Shown: positions 36,617 through 48,798, counted from the stretch's first letter. The stretch: DNA of 64,000 bases from Stictocephala bisonia (GCA_035578905.1 JAQJVL010000280.1:372001-436000), one strand, 5' to 3'. Program-made: numbers and translations. The notes: generated from the sequence alone by a model not told the origin.

Positions 36617-38178
36617 TGGTTACTAGGCCTGTCCAGCATATGGTGACTTTCCACACTAGCGTGTTCAAGTAGTCTGTCCAGTCCATGGTGACTTCAAAGA
36701 CTAGCGTGCTCTAGTAATCTGTCCAGCCCATGGTGACTTCAAAGACTAGCGTGCTCTAGTAGTCTGTCCAGCCCATGGTGATTACCCAGACTAGCGTGCT
36801 CTAGTAGTCTGTCCATCCTCTGGTGTCTTCAAAGACTAGCGTGCTCTAGTAGTCTGTTCAGCCCATGGTGATTACCCAGACTAGCGTGCTCTAGTAGTTT
36901 GACCAGCCCATGGTGACTTCCCAGACTATTGTGTTCTAGTAGTCTGTCCAGCCCATGGTGACTTCCCAGACTAGCGTGCTCTAGTAATCTGTCCAGCCCA
37001 TGGTGATTACCCAGACTAGCGTGTTCTAGTAGTATGTCCAGCCCATGGTGACTTCCCAGACTAGCTTATTCTAGTAGTCTGTCCAGCCTATGGTGACTTC
37101 AAAGACTAGCGTGTTCTAGTAGTCTGTCCAGCCCATGGTGTCTTCAAAGACTAGAGTGCTCTAGTAGTCTGTCCAGCCCATGGTGACTTCAAAGACTAGC
37201 GTGCTCTAGTAATCTGTCCAGCCCATGGTGACTTCCCAGACTAGAGTGCTCTAGTAGTCTGTTCAGCCCATGGTGATTACCCAGACTAGCGTGCTCTAGT
37301 AGTTTGACCAGCCCATGGTGACTTCCCAGACTATTGTGTTCTAGTAGTCTGTCCAGCCCATGGTGACTTCCCAGACTAGCGTGCTCTAGTAATCTGTCCA
37401 GCCCATGGTGATTACCCAGACTAGCGTGCTCTAGTAGTATGTCCAGCCCATGGTGACTTCCCAGACTAGCTTATTCTAGTAGTCTGTCCAGCCTATGGTG
37501 ACTTCAAAGACTAGCGTGTTCTAGTAGTCTGTCCAGCCCATGGTGTCTTCAAAGACTAGCGTGCTCTAGTAGTCTGTTCATCCCATGGTGACTTCCCAGA
37601 CTAGAGTGCTCTAGTAGTCTGTCCAGCCCATGGTGACTTCAAAGACTAGCGTGCTCTAGTAATCTGTCCAGCCCATGGTGACTTCAAAGACTAGTGTGTT
37701 CTAGTAATCTGTACAGCCCATGGTGTCTTCAAAGACTAGCGTGCTCTAGTAGTCTGTTCAGCCCATGGTGACTTCCCAGACTAGCGTGCTCTAGTAGTCT
37801 GTCCAGCCCATGGTGACTTCCCAGACTAGAGTGCTCTAGTAGTCTGTCCAGCGCATGGTGACTTCAAAGACTAGCGTGTTCTAGTAGTCTGTCCAGCCCA
37901 TGGTGATTACCCAGACTAGTGTGCTCTAGTAGTCTGTCCAGCCCATGGTGAATTCCCAGACTAGCGTGTTCTAGCGGTCTGAACTTGGAAATCACCATGT
38001 GCTGGACAGCCCATGATGATTTCCTAGACTAGCGTGTTCTAGTAGTCTGTCCAGCCCATGATGATTACTCAGACTAGCGTGTTCTAGTAGTCTGTCCAGC
38101 CCATGATGATTTCCTAGACTAGCGTGTTATAGTAGTCTGTCCAGTCCATGGTGATTTCCTAGTCTAATGTGCTCTAAA
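36617..38178. repeat. 45-bp tandem array, about 34 copies, with higher-order repeat
   Basis: The unit is GTGCTCTAGTAGTCTGTCCA + GCCCATGGTGACTTCCCAG + ACTAGC (45 bp). Variants (ATTACCCAG, CTTCAAAG, TTTGACCA, AGTATGTCC, CTTATTC) occur in an order that repeats. The series starting with GTTCAGCCC at 36856 recurs at 37261, exactly 405 bp (nine units) later. The last copies (after 37980) are more diverged. Confidence 0.95.
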
Positions 38179-39004
38179 AGTATCTCCGAACCAGTTTGGG
38201 TATGACTTCTGTTTTCCTACACGTTTTAACCCAGAGCTAAATCATAGTCCACTCTTGGAAACAATACAAGGTTTCTTGTTTCTTCGTTATGTCTACAGTT
38301 TAAAATTGTTTTTCAACTATTTCGAGGCAACTTAGGAACATCAAGTCAAATCTTTTTACTGCCAGAACATAACAATGTATAGCAATCGTCAGATTAGTTC
38401 TAAAATTTTAACAATCACGCCACATCAAAACCCTATTCGAACATACAGAATCTCCACTCACACCACATCTCCACTCACCAAATTAATGACATAGTTTTTA
38501 TCATTAATTTGTGTTCACACTATTTGGGTAGTGCTCCCCGAGAAGTGTAATGAAGATGTTCTTTAACTTGAGCTAGGTTGTAGAATCGTAGATTTTTTTC
38601 ACGAATGTACTCAATCAAAACCTAAGAGTGACGTAAGGCGTGAAGATTGATCATGTTTCATGAACTTTACCAACATTGATTCGAGATTCTATTGGACCTT
38701 AAAGGTCATAAAATGAATAGAAATTTGCAATATACACAACCTTTATTTCAGATACAATTTGACTCTATATCACTTTCTTTAACAAGCGGTGATTAATTTA
38801 CGAGATTACAATATACATTACAAATTCTTAATTTTAAGAACTAATATCACTAGATGACTCATTATACCCAACAATCCCGTTCTCACTATCGTCTTCAAGA
38901 CGGAAACATGTTTTCTATTTGGTTTTGAATCCAGAAAACTGTTACTTGTTTCCGAAAACTTTTGTTTATTAACTGTCTGAAAAATATTCGAGAAACATCA
39001 CAAA
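38179..39004. other. Non-coding spacer between arrays
   Basis: No gene or defined repeat seen. Confidence 0.45.
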
Positions 39005-39640
39005 AACACAGGAAACTGTTCGCTAACAGTGTATCTGGAAACACAAGAAAGAGTTCGCTAACAGTGTATCTGTAAACACAGGAGTCAGTTCGCTAACAAT
39101 GTATCTGGAAACACAGGAAACAGTTCGCTTACGGTGTATATGGAAACACAGGAGTCAGTTCGTTAACAGTGTATCTGGAAACACAGGAAAACGTTCGCTA
39201 ACAGTGTATCTGTAAACACAGGAGTCAGTTCACTAACAGTGTATCTGGAAAAACAGGAAACAGTTCGCTTACAGTGTATATGGAAACACAGGAAACAGTT
39301 CGCTAACCATGTATCTGGAAACACAGGAAACAGTTCGCTAACAGTGTATCTGGAAAAACAGGAAACAGTTCGCTTACAGTGTATATGGAAAAACAGGAAA
39401 CAGTTTGCTTACAGTGTATATGGAAACATTTTTATAAGTGTGGACTAGGCTTTGAGCATCACTGAAAATGTCTATATGGAAACACAGGAAACAGTTCGCT
39501 AAAAATGTATCTGGAAACACAGGAAACAGTTCGCTAACAGTGTATCTGGAAACACAGGAAAGAGTTTTCTTACAGTGTATCTGGAAACACAGGAAACAGT
39601 TCGTTTACAGTGTATATGGAATCATTTTTATAAGTGTGGA
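39005..39640. repeat. 35-bp tandem array in two blocks
   Basis: The unit (CAGTTCGCTAACAGTGTATC + TGGAAACACAGGAAA) is 35 bp. Block one spans about 39005-39425 and block two about 39475-39620. Each block is followed by a related tail, TTTTTATAAGTGTGGA(C/T)TA then GGCTTTGAG, so the array and its flank seem to have been duplicated together. Confidence 0.9.
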
Positions 39641-39659
39641 TTAGGCTTTGAGTATTTAC

Positions 39660-40970
39660 TGTAAATGTCTATTAATGCTTATCTGCGTATTGAATGTTTA
39701 AGTTTTCCTCGAAACTCACGCTCGTTAAATGTTCATATGCTCCTCTTACGTAGTTGTTCAATGCTATTGAGTGTGTTCTCCAGCAAGTAAGTGTCAAACC
39801 GTTTAGAGGGCATGCGGTCACCTCCACAGATCACAGCACATCCAGTGTTCCGTTGCTGCCACCGCATTACCAATCTCTGAAGAAACATCCGCGTTTCTAC
39901 ACAACAACACTCAAACTACTCCGTCATTTTACGTCTGTGGTGGCGCTTCTGTAACAATGTTGATGACAAGGGGTGTCTTTGCTCTAAATTTACTGATTTA
40001 ATATAATTTTGGCTTATACATCTGAATCGTTTGCATATTATTTGGTTTAGCTACAAGAAATCGTCACCAGCTCGATGGATAATCACTGGTAACATTATAA
40101 CTAACGTCTTATGATCAAGGCAAAGGACATCTATAAGCTAGCATTAGAAGTGAGGAACTTGTCAAATGTGCAGCCTAAATTGGCCATTAATTGTTTGTTT
40201 AATCTTAATGAGTAATCCGAGGAAGTCCGAATCCTTGACTCAAAAGCAAGATTTAACCTTTTGGACTGCTCATTGTTAGGGAAATCACTATGTTTAAAGT
40301 TGAGACGATAAATGACTTTAGTCTGTGTTGAGGTGCTACTCATTTCATTCCAACCGTTGAAGTCTCTTTTCTTCATTATCGATTTCATACTGTAGGCAAC
40401 ATACTCGATAATAATTCACAATCGACATTCTCTATGGCCCAAATCTCGCCTCATCATTGTTTGATCACATGCTACAAGAAGTAATTACTGACATAATTTG
40501 TTACAGTACTATAAAAACTGGTAATTAAGCACTTCCTAGCTACTTCTGAAAATACGATTCTTGTTGAAAAGTAATGAAGTATTAGTGTAGATTTCTTAAG
40601 GAGGATGACTTCAACCGCAGAAACCCCGGGTTTTTTACCGAAAAATCTAAAAAAACTAGTTTTTATCTGATAGTGAAAAAACAACTTTTAAAAATATATA
40701 TTTTCAGATTAATTAAAATTTACGTTTACATGTATTTTTATGCTGAATACGAATATATAAAATTGGGTTTTCAAGAAAATTATTTTTGTCGGCCTGCAAA
40801 ATACACTTACCTAACCAAACTAAACCTAAATTATCCTAACTGTCTATTTACTCAACAAAAATTCATAATTTGCGTTAAATTCGGGTGCTTGGCCTCCGGG
40901 GTGGTCTGCAGGGACGTGATTTTGATTTTTGTGGTTAATAACTGGTGTTCATAATGATCGTGGTTATGTT
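39660..40970. other. Non-coding stretch before the pogo element
   Basis: Moderately GC-rich around 39790-39950. Short ORFs there have no recognisable motif. Confidence 0.4.
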
Positions 40971-40972
40971 TA

Positions 40973-43743
40973 GGGGAGAGTAGGGTAATCGTGCGCGGCG
41001 GCTAATGGTGCGCATTGTGGTTTTTAATGAATGAAACAAGTTGGAAGACTCCAGTAGGTGCTGCAGCCAAGCGGAAGACTCGACAACTAATACGCAAACC
41101 TCGTGGTTTTCGCCACCGCAACTTTTGAGGTTATGTGAGACCAAACGTCAAAAGTAGTGTGTGTAATGTTATTTTTGTTCCTAAGGAAATAGCAAGTTAA
41201 GGGCAGATCTTTAGTTTAAATAATACTCACTTGGTATTACAATTAATGGTAGTCTTTGCTTTATCGTTTGATGCTATTCATTTATGGTTTAAGCCCTTCA
41301 TAAGGTAGTAAGGAACTAAAATACTTTTCAATGCAAGATCGGGTAATGGTGCGCGGTGGTGCGCACGATTCCCCCCCAAGTATAGTTATATGGTAAGAGC
41401 TAAAATTAATTCCCCTTTTTACATTCTTTTTTACAGATGCCAAAGACATACACAAGGAAAACCGAAAAAGCATCTTATAGTAAAGAAACATTATCGGAAG
41501 CTCTTAAGGCAATTAAAAATGGAAGGAAGATCAGGGAGGTGGGGAGGTCATTTGGTATTCCAGAGTCTACTTTAAGGAAACAGATGCTATCAAATCAGCC
41601 GAAATTTCCACGCATTGGCCGAAAGGCAGTATTTTCACCAGAGATTGAGCAAGATCTAGCAGAATATATTTTAAAGTTGTGCAAATTATTTTATGGTATA
41701 ACCCAAAAGCAGTTGCGTCGGCTGGCGTTTAAATATGCAGAGGAACATAAAATTCCTCATTCTTTCAATCGTGAAATAGGACTAGCTGGTAAGGACTGGC
41801 TTTATGGTTTTTTGAAAAGACATTCGAATATAAGTCTTCGCCAACCTCAGGCCACTAGCCTTAATAGGATTGCTGGGTTCAACAAAGAAGAGGTCCAGTT
41901 ATTTTATACAAATTTGGAAACATTGATGAAGACGCATAAATTTACAGCCCACAGAATTTACAACCAAGACGAGACTGGGGTTTCTACTGTCCAGAAAAGA
42001 TGCCCAAAGGTGTATGGGCCGAAAGGGGTAAAACAAATCGGTGCTGCAACTTCTGCGGAGCGTGGAAGAACGATCACAGCAATTTTTGCAATGAGCGCTT
42101 CTGGACATTTCCTTCCACCCATGCTGATTTATCCTCGCACCAGAATGACACCACTCCTTGAAAGAAATGGGCCACCCGGCGCTCTTTACGCATGTTCTCC
42201 AAACGGATGGAGCAATAATGACATTTTTATAAAGTGGCTGTTTCACTTCAAGGATCACGTTCACCCGACTGAACATTCTCCAGTTTTGCTTATCCTGGAT
42301 AACCATAATAGTCATGTGTCGATTGATGTGTATAAGTTCTGCAAAAGCAACTTCATTCATATTGTGTCACTCCCACCGCATACTTCTCATAGGCTTCAAC
42401 CCTTAGACCTTACATTTTTCAGCCCACTCAAAAATGCCTTTTATAGAGCATGTGATTTCTACTTGACATCCACCGGTCACATAAAAATAACAGAACATGA
42501 TGTAGCAGGGCTTTTAAATAAAGCTTTTGAACAGGTGGCAAAAATAAGTAATGCCGTTTCGGGTTTCAAGGCAGCAGGAATTTTTCCCTTTGACGCTGAC
42601 AAATTTGGTGAGGATGATTTTGCTGCTGCACATCATGATGCCAATGATCAGAACATTGCTGTTGAGATGGTAGACATTTCTGCAGCTGCTGCGAGCCCAA
42701 ACCAAAGTCCCGAAAACTCAAACAATGTAAACGAGACGGGTGTTGCCCCATCTGGAAATGGTGTAGTAAAAACATCCAACCAGAGCAACTTGGCTGACCT
42801 ATATGTTAACCCCATCCCATCTACTTCCAAAGACAGTTCCTTTTTGTCGTTTGCCCCGATTCCAAAGAAAGTGGTTAAGCCAGGAAAAAACAAGGGACGT
42901 GCAAAGCAACACTCGGAGATAATAACAAGCACGCCTAAGAAAGTGAAATTAGAAGTGGCAGAGGAAAAAAGAAAGGCTAATGAAATTAAGAAAAAAGAAA
43001 GGGAGATGAAAAAAGCTGCACGTTGTTTGGGATTCGACAATAAGAAGGATAAAATAAAGAAACTAGCAAAGCCTAAAAGAAAGATAAAACATGAACATGA
43101 CTCATCTGAAGAATCAGACATAGACGACCCAAAAATGTTGTGTCAAGATGACGAGTTTGACGACTTTGATAATAACCTATTGCCTTCATCAGTAGAAAAA
43201 AATTCAAGTGATATCTGCAATATTTGTGGGGACATTGGAAAAGACCGTGAACTGTGGTACAGGTGCGTAAACTGTTCGTCCTGGAGTCATGCAGACTGCT
43301 CAGGAGCAGACACAGCAGAAAATTATGTGTGCTACTTTTGCCTTAACCCTTAAACAATGTTGCAATTTTAAATAAAAGACTTTAGAAAAGTCTAAAGCTC
43401 ATATAACGTATTGTTTAGCTATAAGATTTTCCAACATGTAAAATAAATATTGAGATTCGATTAAACAAATTCGTTCTAATTATTTAAATCCATAAATCCC
43501 TGCGCACCATTATCCAACCACATGCGCACAATTACCCTATGGGTAGGGGAATCGTGCGCAAGTGCATATTGTTATATAATGCTATATATTTAGTTTATCT
43601 TAATATATATGATAATGGCAATTTTTATTATTCATCATCATTAAATACCAAAGAGTTTGACATGTATATTGGTAATTTTTGTCTAAGGAATTTGCGGGAA
43701 AAACTTTTTCCCCTTAGGTGCGCACCATTACCCGACTTTCCCC
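40973..43743 (+). mobile_element. Complete pogo/jerky-like DNA transposon
   Basis: The element (2771 bp) is flanked by TA (40971-40972 and 43744-43745), as for Tc1/mariner/pogo. Both inverted ends follow GGGGARAGTMGGGTAAT then (C/G)GTGCGC. The GGTAAT(C/G)GTGCGC motif is repeated inside both ends, near 41343-41372, 43501-43515 and 43525-43560. Such subterminal repeats are often transposase binding sites. It encodes one intact transposase, so it may be autonomous. Confidence 0.93.
41437..43353 (+). CDS. pogo/jerky-type DDE transposase with C-terminal PHD-like finger
   Basis: The protein is 638 residues and uninterrupted. Residues about 12-55 form a pipsqueak-type helix-turn-helix (SKETLSEALKAIKNGRKIRE). 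A CENP-B/Tc5-like second DNA-binding region follows at about 65-135. The DDE_1 catalytic core shows IYNQDETGVS (Asp 178), LLILDNHNSH (Asp 288) and SHRLQPLDLTFF (Asp 324), the expected acidic triad. Residues about 470-580 are basic, with Lys-rich tracts that could be nuclear localisation signals. The C-terminus (593-638) has CNICGDIG, WYRCVNC, WSHADC and YVCYFC, a Cys4-His-Cys3 PHD-like zinc finger seen in some insect transposases of this group. TTTTTTACAG just before the ATG may be the acceptor of a 5' UTR intron. AATAAA is at 43371-43376. Confidence 0.93.
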   Translation: MPKTYTRKTEKASYSKETLSEALKAIKNGRKIREVGRSFGIPESTLRKQMLSNQPKFPRIGRKAVFSPEIEQDLAEYILKLCKLFYGITQKQLRRLAFKYAEEHKIPHSFNREIGLAGKDWLYGFLKRHSNISLRQPQATSLNRIAGFNKEEVQLFYTNLETLMKTHKFTAHRIYNQDETGVSTVQKRCPKVYGPKGVKQIGAATSAERGRTITAIFAMSASGHFLPPMLIYPRTRMTPLLERNGPPGALYACSPNGWSNNDIFIKWLFHFKDHVHPTEHSPVLLILDNHNSHVSIDVYKFCKSNFIHIVSLPPHTSHRLQPLDLTFFSPLKNAFYRACDFYLTSTGHIKITEHDVAGLLNKAFEQVAKISNAVSGFKAAGIFPFDADKFGEDDFAAAHHDANDQNIAVEMVDISAAAASPNQSPENSNNVNETGVAPSGNGVVKTSNQSNLADLYVNPIPSTSKDSSFLSFAPIPKKVVKPGKNKGRAKQHSEIITSTPKKVKLEVAEEKRKANEIKKKEREMKKAARCLGFDNKKDKIKKLAKPKRKIKHEHDSSEESDIDDPKMLCQDDEFDDFDNNLLPSSVEKNSSDICNICGDIGKDRELWYRCVNCSSWSHADCSGADTAENYVCYFCLNP

Positions 43744-43745
43744 TA

Positions 43746-45079
43746 TTATGATCGTGTTTATAAAGGCCGCTGATCGCGATTCGCCGCAAAAATAGTGTTT
43801 CCATTACATCTCGACTAATAACTCTTATTGATCAATAGTTTTTAAAATTCGTATTGAGTGCAAAAAAACACGTCAAACTAAAAAAGACGATTAAAATATC
43901 ATTTAAGTCAACGGTAATATGTCAAACATAGGCCTACTAAAAGTTGTAACATTCGTGATACTTTTAAGAATTTTTCGGCAAAATTCGTGATTACCGAAGA
44001 ATAAAAAGCATACATCGTGAAAATATAGCCAATTTTGGACCCATTCCAGACAGTTTTCAAAATTTGCTAGGCAGCAAGAAACTGCATAATTACCATTAAT
44101 ATGCCACCAATCCCATTTAATAATGTTCACCCATTTCTCCTAGAATATATACAGTATTGCTACTGTTCCATTATAATTGAATAAGTAATAAATATAATGA
44201 GAGAAAGCGTTGATTTATTTCGAATATATTTTAACAACAATAGACCTAGAAATAAAATATTAGTTTCCTTTATTATTTGGTCGTAATTAAGTGTAGGATG
44301 AAAAATGCCAAGCCCTCAAGTATGTATTCGTTTTGAAGTTTGTCTAGAGTTAGAAATTGAGACGTTACAAAATATTGTTTACGTTTTAAACAAATAAATA
44401 TAAAAAGTTTAAGCACCGGCCACTTCGATCAGGCCTGTTGGTGTTGTCAGGATCAGGCGGGTGTCCTTGTAGCGGGCGGTCGTCACGGCCGCTGGACTCA
44501 CCACAGACAAAACACGAACAAAATGGACAATTGCCCGTAAAATCGGTCTAGAATAGAAGTCGAGCAGGAGAGAAGAAGGATGCACCTGAACGCTCTGTAC
44601 AGCCCGCTATAACCATTACTCTGTCCATCATCGGGCGACGTTTACCAAGAAGACCGCAAGCTAACTGACAACGATTTATGAACGACCATTCGTTAAGTAC
44701 TAACTGAATACCATACTAGTGCTTCGCCATTGAAAGACTTTAGTACGTACGAATTTCAAACAATTACTAAATGTATTAATTCTACTCTCCTTGTGCAATA
44801 TTTTGTTAGTCATTCGACGCAGACGAGTAAAACGTTTATATTTAATTTGACCGATAGTACTATCAAAAGTGTTATTAAAAAACATTAAATATATCTTATT
44901 ATAAACAAGTCAACTAAAAATGTTTATGATATTTTCTAGAAACGTTTTGAGTGATATCATTTATGAAAATTAGCCCAATCTTAAAATGGGGGGACAACGT
45001 TAAACGTACCCCCCCCCCAAAATGGGGCCAACATTATTTCATTGCTCTTAGCAGTGTCAACATTTTTAGCATCCTATTT
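43746..45079. other. Mostly non-coding; GC island at 44410-44650
   Basis: Apart from the possible exon at 44409-44551, no gene is seen. A C10 run lies near 45010-45019 beside CAAAATGGGG. Confidence 0.4.
44409..44551 (-). CDS. Possible terminal exon of an unknown gene
   Basis: A GC-rich island in AT-rich surroundings is open on the minus strand and reads ...VVSPAAVTTARYKDTRLI then LTTPTGLIEVAGA before TAA at 44411-44409. A strong pyrimidine tract and acceptor (CTTCTTCTCTCC...ATTCTAG) lie just upstream on that strand at about 44551-44580. Composition and residue pattern look protein-like, but no upstream exon or family match is visible. A GTGAGT donor consensus inside it (about 44500) is an alternative reading. 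Confidence 0.3.
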
Positions 45080-45207
45080 ACATTGTTGCTACACATCCCA
45101 TCACGGTATAGCTGCTACACTTGGTCAGGTCGGTAGGCCGGTTACATTGTAGCTACACATCCCATCACGCTATAGCTGCTACACTTTGTCAGGTCGGTAG
45201 GCCGGTT
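45080..45207. repeat. 64-bp tandem duplication
   Basis: ACATTGTTGCTACACATCCC at 45080 recurs as ACATTGTAGCTACACATCCC at 45144; both copies continue to GTCAGGTCGGTAGGCCGGTT. Confidence 0.9.
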
Positions 45208-45949
45208 TCACCTTTCTCTAGCACGCTGGGAGAGATTAAGACAATGTGATTAAGAGATTAGCACAATGTGATTAAGACAATTTGCAGTTGAGTGCGCCAT
45301 TGTCGAAGCACTAAAGAAGTAGAGACATTTTTTAAGCTGAATTCATTTTTCACTCATAACAATTCGTTCGTCACCACATGACTTGACTTGCTTATTAATT
45401 CACTACATACTTTTGATGTAGTTGAAAAAACTCTAATAATTGGAAACAAAAGAAGTATTCCTCAAAATAAAAAGGATTTATTCCACTTTAACAATAATAT
45501 GCTGTGAATTAATTGACAGGTTAAGTAAAAACAAATATTAAAAGATTATCGAGTATTCAAATACAATCACCACAATCAACTTACCAATTATCTCTAAAAA
45601 TTAATCTACTTGGTTCAAATCAAAGCACAATTTTATATTTGTTGAAGCAATAATTGAACCAATTAATTGTTAAAGATAGAGGTAAAAGACCTGTTGTTAC
45701 ATATCTGGATCGTAGTTGTGTGTTCTGTTGGTTCATAACATTGTACACAACCTATGGAAAGGGGGATGTCATGATTTCTTACGTCATTTGACATGAGAAA
45801 GAAAAAAAAAAGGTAAAAAGTAAAACATTTCATTAATTAAAAAACAACACATAAACAAGTACAACAGTTGAACTTTATTTAGTGTAATATACAAGTGATT
45901 TAATGAACAAATAATTGGTTTGGCCTTACTTTACACACCTTTTTATAAC

Positions 45950-46480
45950 AAACGTTCAAAAATGAGGCCATCATTATTAATGCATTTTAAAACACGTTTG
46001 TGCACTGCATCGCGTGTGTCGGTACTCTACAATATATCAGGACGTTCCTTTATGTAGAGTGTAGCCGAATCCATAATACGTCCCGAGAATCAACACTACT
46101 TGTCTTTCACCCAACCCCAGACACAATAATACAAGGATGGATCTGGTGATCGTGGTCAAGATTGCAGCTCTCCACGGTCAATCAATTTGTTAAGGAAATT
46201 GATTTTTTAAGTGAGCGGTAAAGGCTCGAGAAAGGTGGAGTGGTGTTCCATCATGCTGGAAGTACAAGTTTCGTATGATATGCAAAAAGGAAGGAAGTGC
46301 AAATAAAATTCAGCACTTGGGCGGCCAGGTAATATGAATGGATCAATTAGCTGATTGTGTAAAACTCACTCCAAACATTGGTGCTGAATCGGTGTTGAAA
46401 CTTGAAAGTTGTGTTTTCTACCTCGTGAGGATTTTATATTGCTCATAAATACAAGTTTTTGATACCATCTCTAGTAAATC
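45950..46480 (-). pseudogene. Decayed mariner/IS630-type transposase
   Basis: On the minus strand, broken frames spell the conserved blocks of a widespread insect DDE transposase. They are FTRDGIKN (about 46460), QHRFSTNVW (about 46385), FQHDGTPLHLSRAF...QFP (about 46195-46260; family form WFQHDGAPxH), then LIDRGELQSWPRSPDPSL (family form WPPRSPDLTPLD). Further on are IMDSATLYIKER and CINNDGLIFERLL. Several stops and frameshifts separate the blocks, so the gene is dead. Ends and target duplication were not identified. Confidence 0.7.
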
Positions 46481-48135
46481 ACACCTCATTCGTAAATAAA
46501 ACACAGTTATAGAGCTGTTGATTAGTACAGTATTAAAACAGTTACAACGCTCCATCCCCTGGTTGTAGATGTTGAACCTATTGTTTATGAAATGAGTAAA
46601 ATTAATTTCGATTCAGTTACCTCCACACTGTTGACTGCGAAACTCATATTCGTATAGAAAGGCGTCGAGTAGCTTTTTGTAGCTTGCAATTACTACCAAA
46701 ACAATAGTCTATTAGAAAAGCTGTTGATCAGTTGTTGTTTAAGTTACCAACTTAAGAAGTAAAAAAATATATAATGCATTGAATAGTGGACAGTAAAGTA
46801 ACATGTATTATTTATTTGTTAAAATGTTATTTATTTCTTTACACCTTTTTACGTTATAATAATAATTAATAAAAAAAACAATTTATTTATTAGACACAAA
46901 CCTGACGATTTTATTTTCTACTTCTAATTCCTTTCCTGCAATTGCTTATGAATTAAACTAAATAAAGTTGAATTTTTGTACTTATTTATGTGTGTTTTTT
47001 TTTTTACTTAGTTTACATAAATCTTCTCAGAATCAAATTCTCTACAAATTAGGTATGACATTTTAATGACTTTATTACCGATTTAACAGTTATTGTAGAC
47101 TAAACGTAAAAACGGAGTTTCTCGCCCCAATTCCGTGCATGTAATCCCAAATTACTTTAAAAAACACGTGGGGGGAGAACGTCATGAATGACCCTGTATA
47201 TACACGACAAATTGTGTACTGAAGCATATTGCCTTCTCACTTACGAATAGAATAAAGAACAATTTATTTAAAATGGTACTCTTTTTTTATATGAAAAAAT
47301 CTTCTAGTGTTTTCGTGAAACGCCAAACAAGCGTTTTAACGGGAGAAATAATTAAGATAACGCTCTTTCGAATTCTTTGGTGTACAACACTTGAACGTTT
47401 GCAACATTTACAATACAATATTCTAAACAATTTACACAGGCAAACATTTATTTAGTTTTTACAATAGTTTTTTATTGTGAAGACATGCTTTATATGCATC
47501 TAAACGAGTAAAACATTTTTTTATTCCACGCCATATTGAGATCACAATCAAACGTGCAATTTAGAATTCATGTATTGTTCATAATTCTTGTCCCATTCCC
47601 AGTTAACAAAATTACTGTATCCATAGCGTGGATCTTAGTTTTTGATGTATAGATTAATTTTATAACATTTATTTAGTTTGGTCACAAAACTAAACTGTAA
47701 ACGCCCTAGATGATAAACAAATTTTAGTTTACGGGACCGTTTTAAATCTCAGCAACTCAAAGTTGTAGGTTAAAAACTAAATTCAAGTTCGTGCTTTGAA
47801 ATAAATCTACATACATAAAAGCCATTTAGTTTACCTTGACCCCTAGAGGCTCACTAAAAAACGATTTTCCTCTCTGACCTCAAGAATCTGTCCCACTGGC
47901 CTCCAAAATTCCCATGGTATTCTAATGGAGCTATCGTATTAATTATTGATTGATTATTTGTTTAACAGATGTTAATAATTGAATAACATTTTGGTAGGTA
48001 AAACACAACTTTAAAATTAAAAATAATTGAGTACAGTAGTAAATTATACATAACATCAGCTGTTATAAGTATAATAACATTTCGATTTTATAATCAAACT
48101 CAATACAGTATTATGACCGGCGAAGTGGGCGAATA
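46481..48135. other. Non-coding stretch, nothing further recognised
   Basis: AT-rich. CATGAATGACCCTGTATATA at 47183-47202 resembles an element end but was not paired with a partner. Confidence 0.4.
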
Positions 48136-48798
48136 AGCCTTGTTCGCAGGAGGCTAGTAATTTAGTCAAGTAGAGAATACTCTAGTAATTAAAATGCTTG
48201 CTACTGTCCAAAAATCGTTCGCACTAGCAGCGGGTATAGTACACAAGTAGTGAGTTGTGCATTACACAAGATGAACGCTCTCCGACTCAGCAAAATAAAC
48301 AAACTGATAACGCTTACATCACTTGCTATTTTAGAATAGTTAGAAGAAGACATTTGTATGATAAATAGAAAGAAACAGATTGTTTTTTATTTATTTTTTA
48401 AATGTTATTTTATATTTGTTTATATTGATATATTTTTATTTTATAAAAATAAAAACACATTGCTTTATTTGTTTGTTTTTGTAAGTTGGTGACTTAATAT
48501 TCCACATACATTCATGTTGGATATATTTATTAAGAAACTTTAAAGTTGTTTCCTCGCTTCAGCGAACCGCCATTCTTGTGGTAACTAATGAACTCGACTA
48601 AAATCAGCTGTTCGGATGAACCAATAGTTAGTGGCGCGTGGTGGTGGAAGCTATTCGACCGTCGGGAATAGAATAAAATGGATTGACTCGACTAAATAAT
48701 TCACTAAACAACTCTACTAAATTTGTTGTGTTCGAACATGTTTAGTCACTAAACTACTCGCCACTCAACTAAATTACTAGCATAGTGCGAACGAGGCT
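48136..48798. mobile_element. MITE of 663 bp
   Basis: The left end AGCCTTGTTCGCAGGAGGCT then AGTAATTTAGTCAAG and the inverted right end AGCCTCGTTCGCACTATGCT then AGTAATTTAGTTGAG are imperfect TIRs. Shared ATA on both sides (48133-48135, 48799-48801) may be a short target duplication. CTAGTAATTTAGT-like blocks recur near both ends. There is no ORF. Confidence 0.75.

Noticed and set aside
41899..43121. Minus-strand ORFs across the pogo transposase
   Set aside because: They are antisense shadows of the intact plus-strand transposase.
47183..47202. Element end CATGAATGACCCTGTATATA paired with 45750-45790
   Set aside because: The two ends do not form a convincing inverted repeat, so the ends of the decayed mariner-type element stay undefined.
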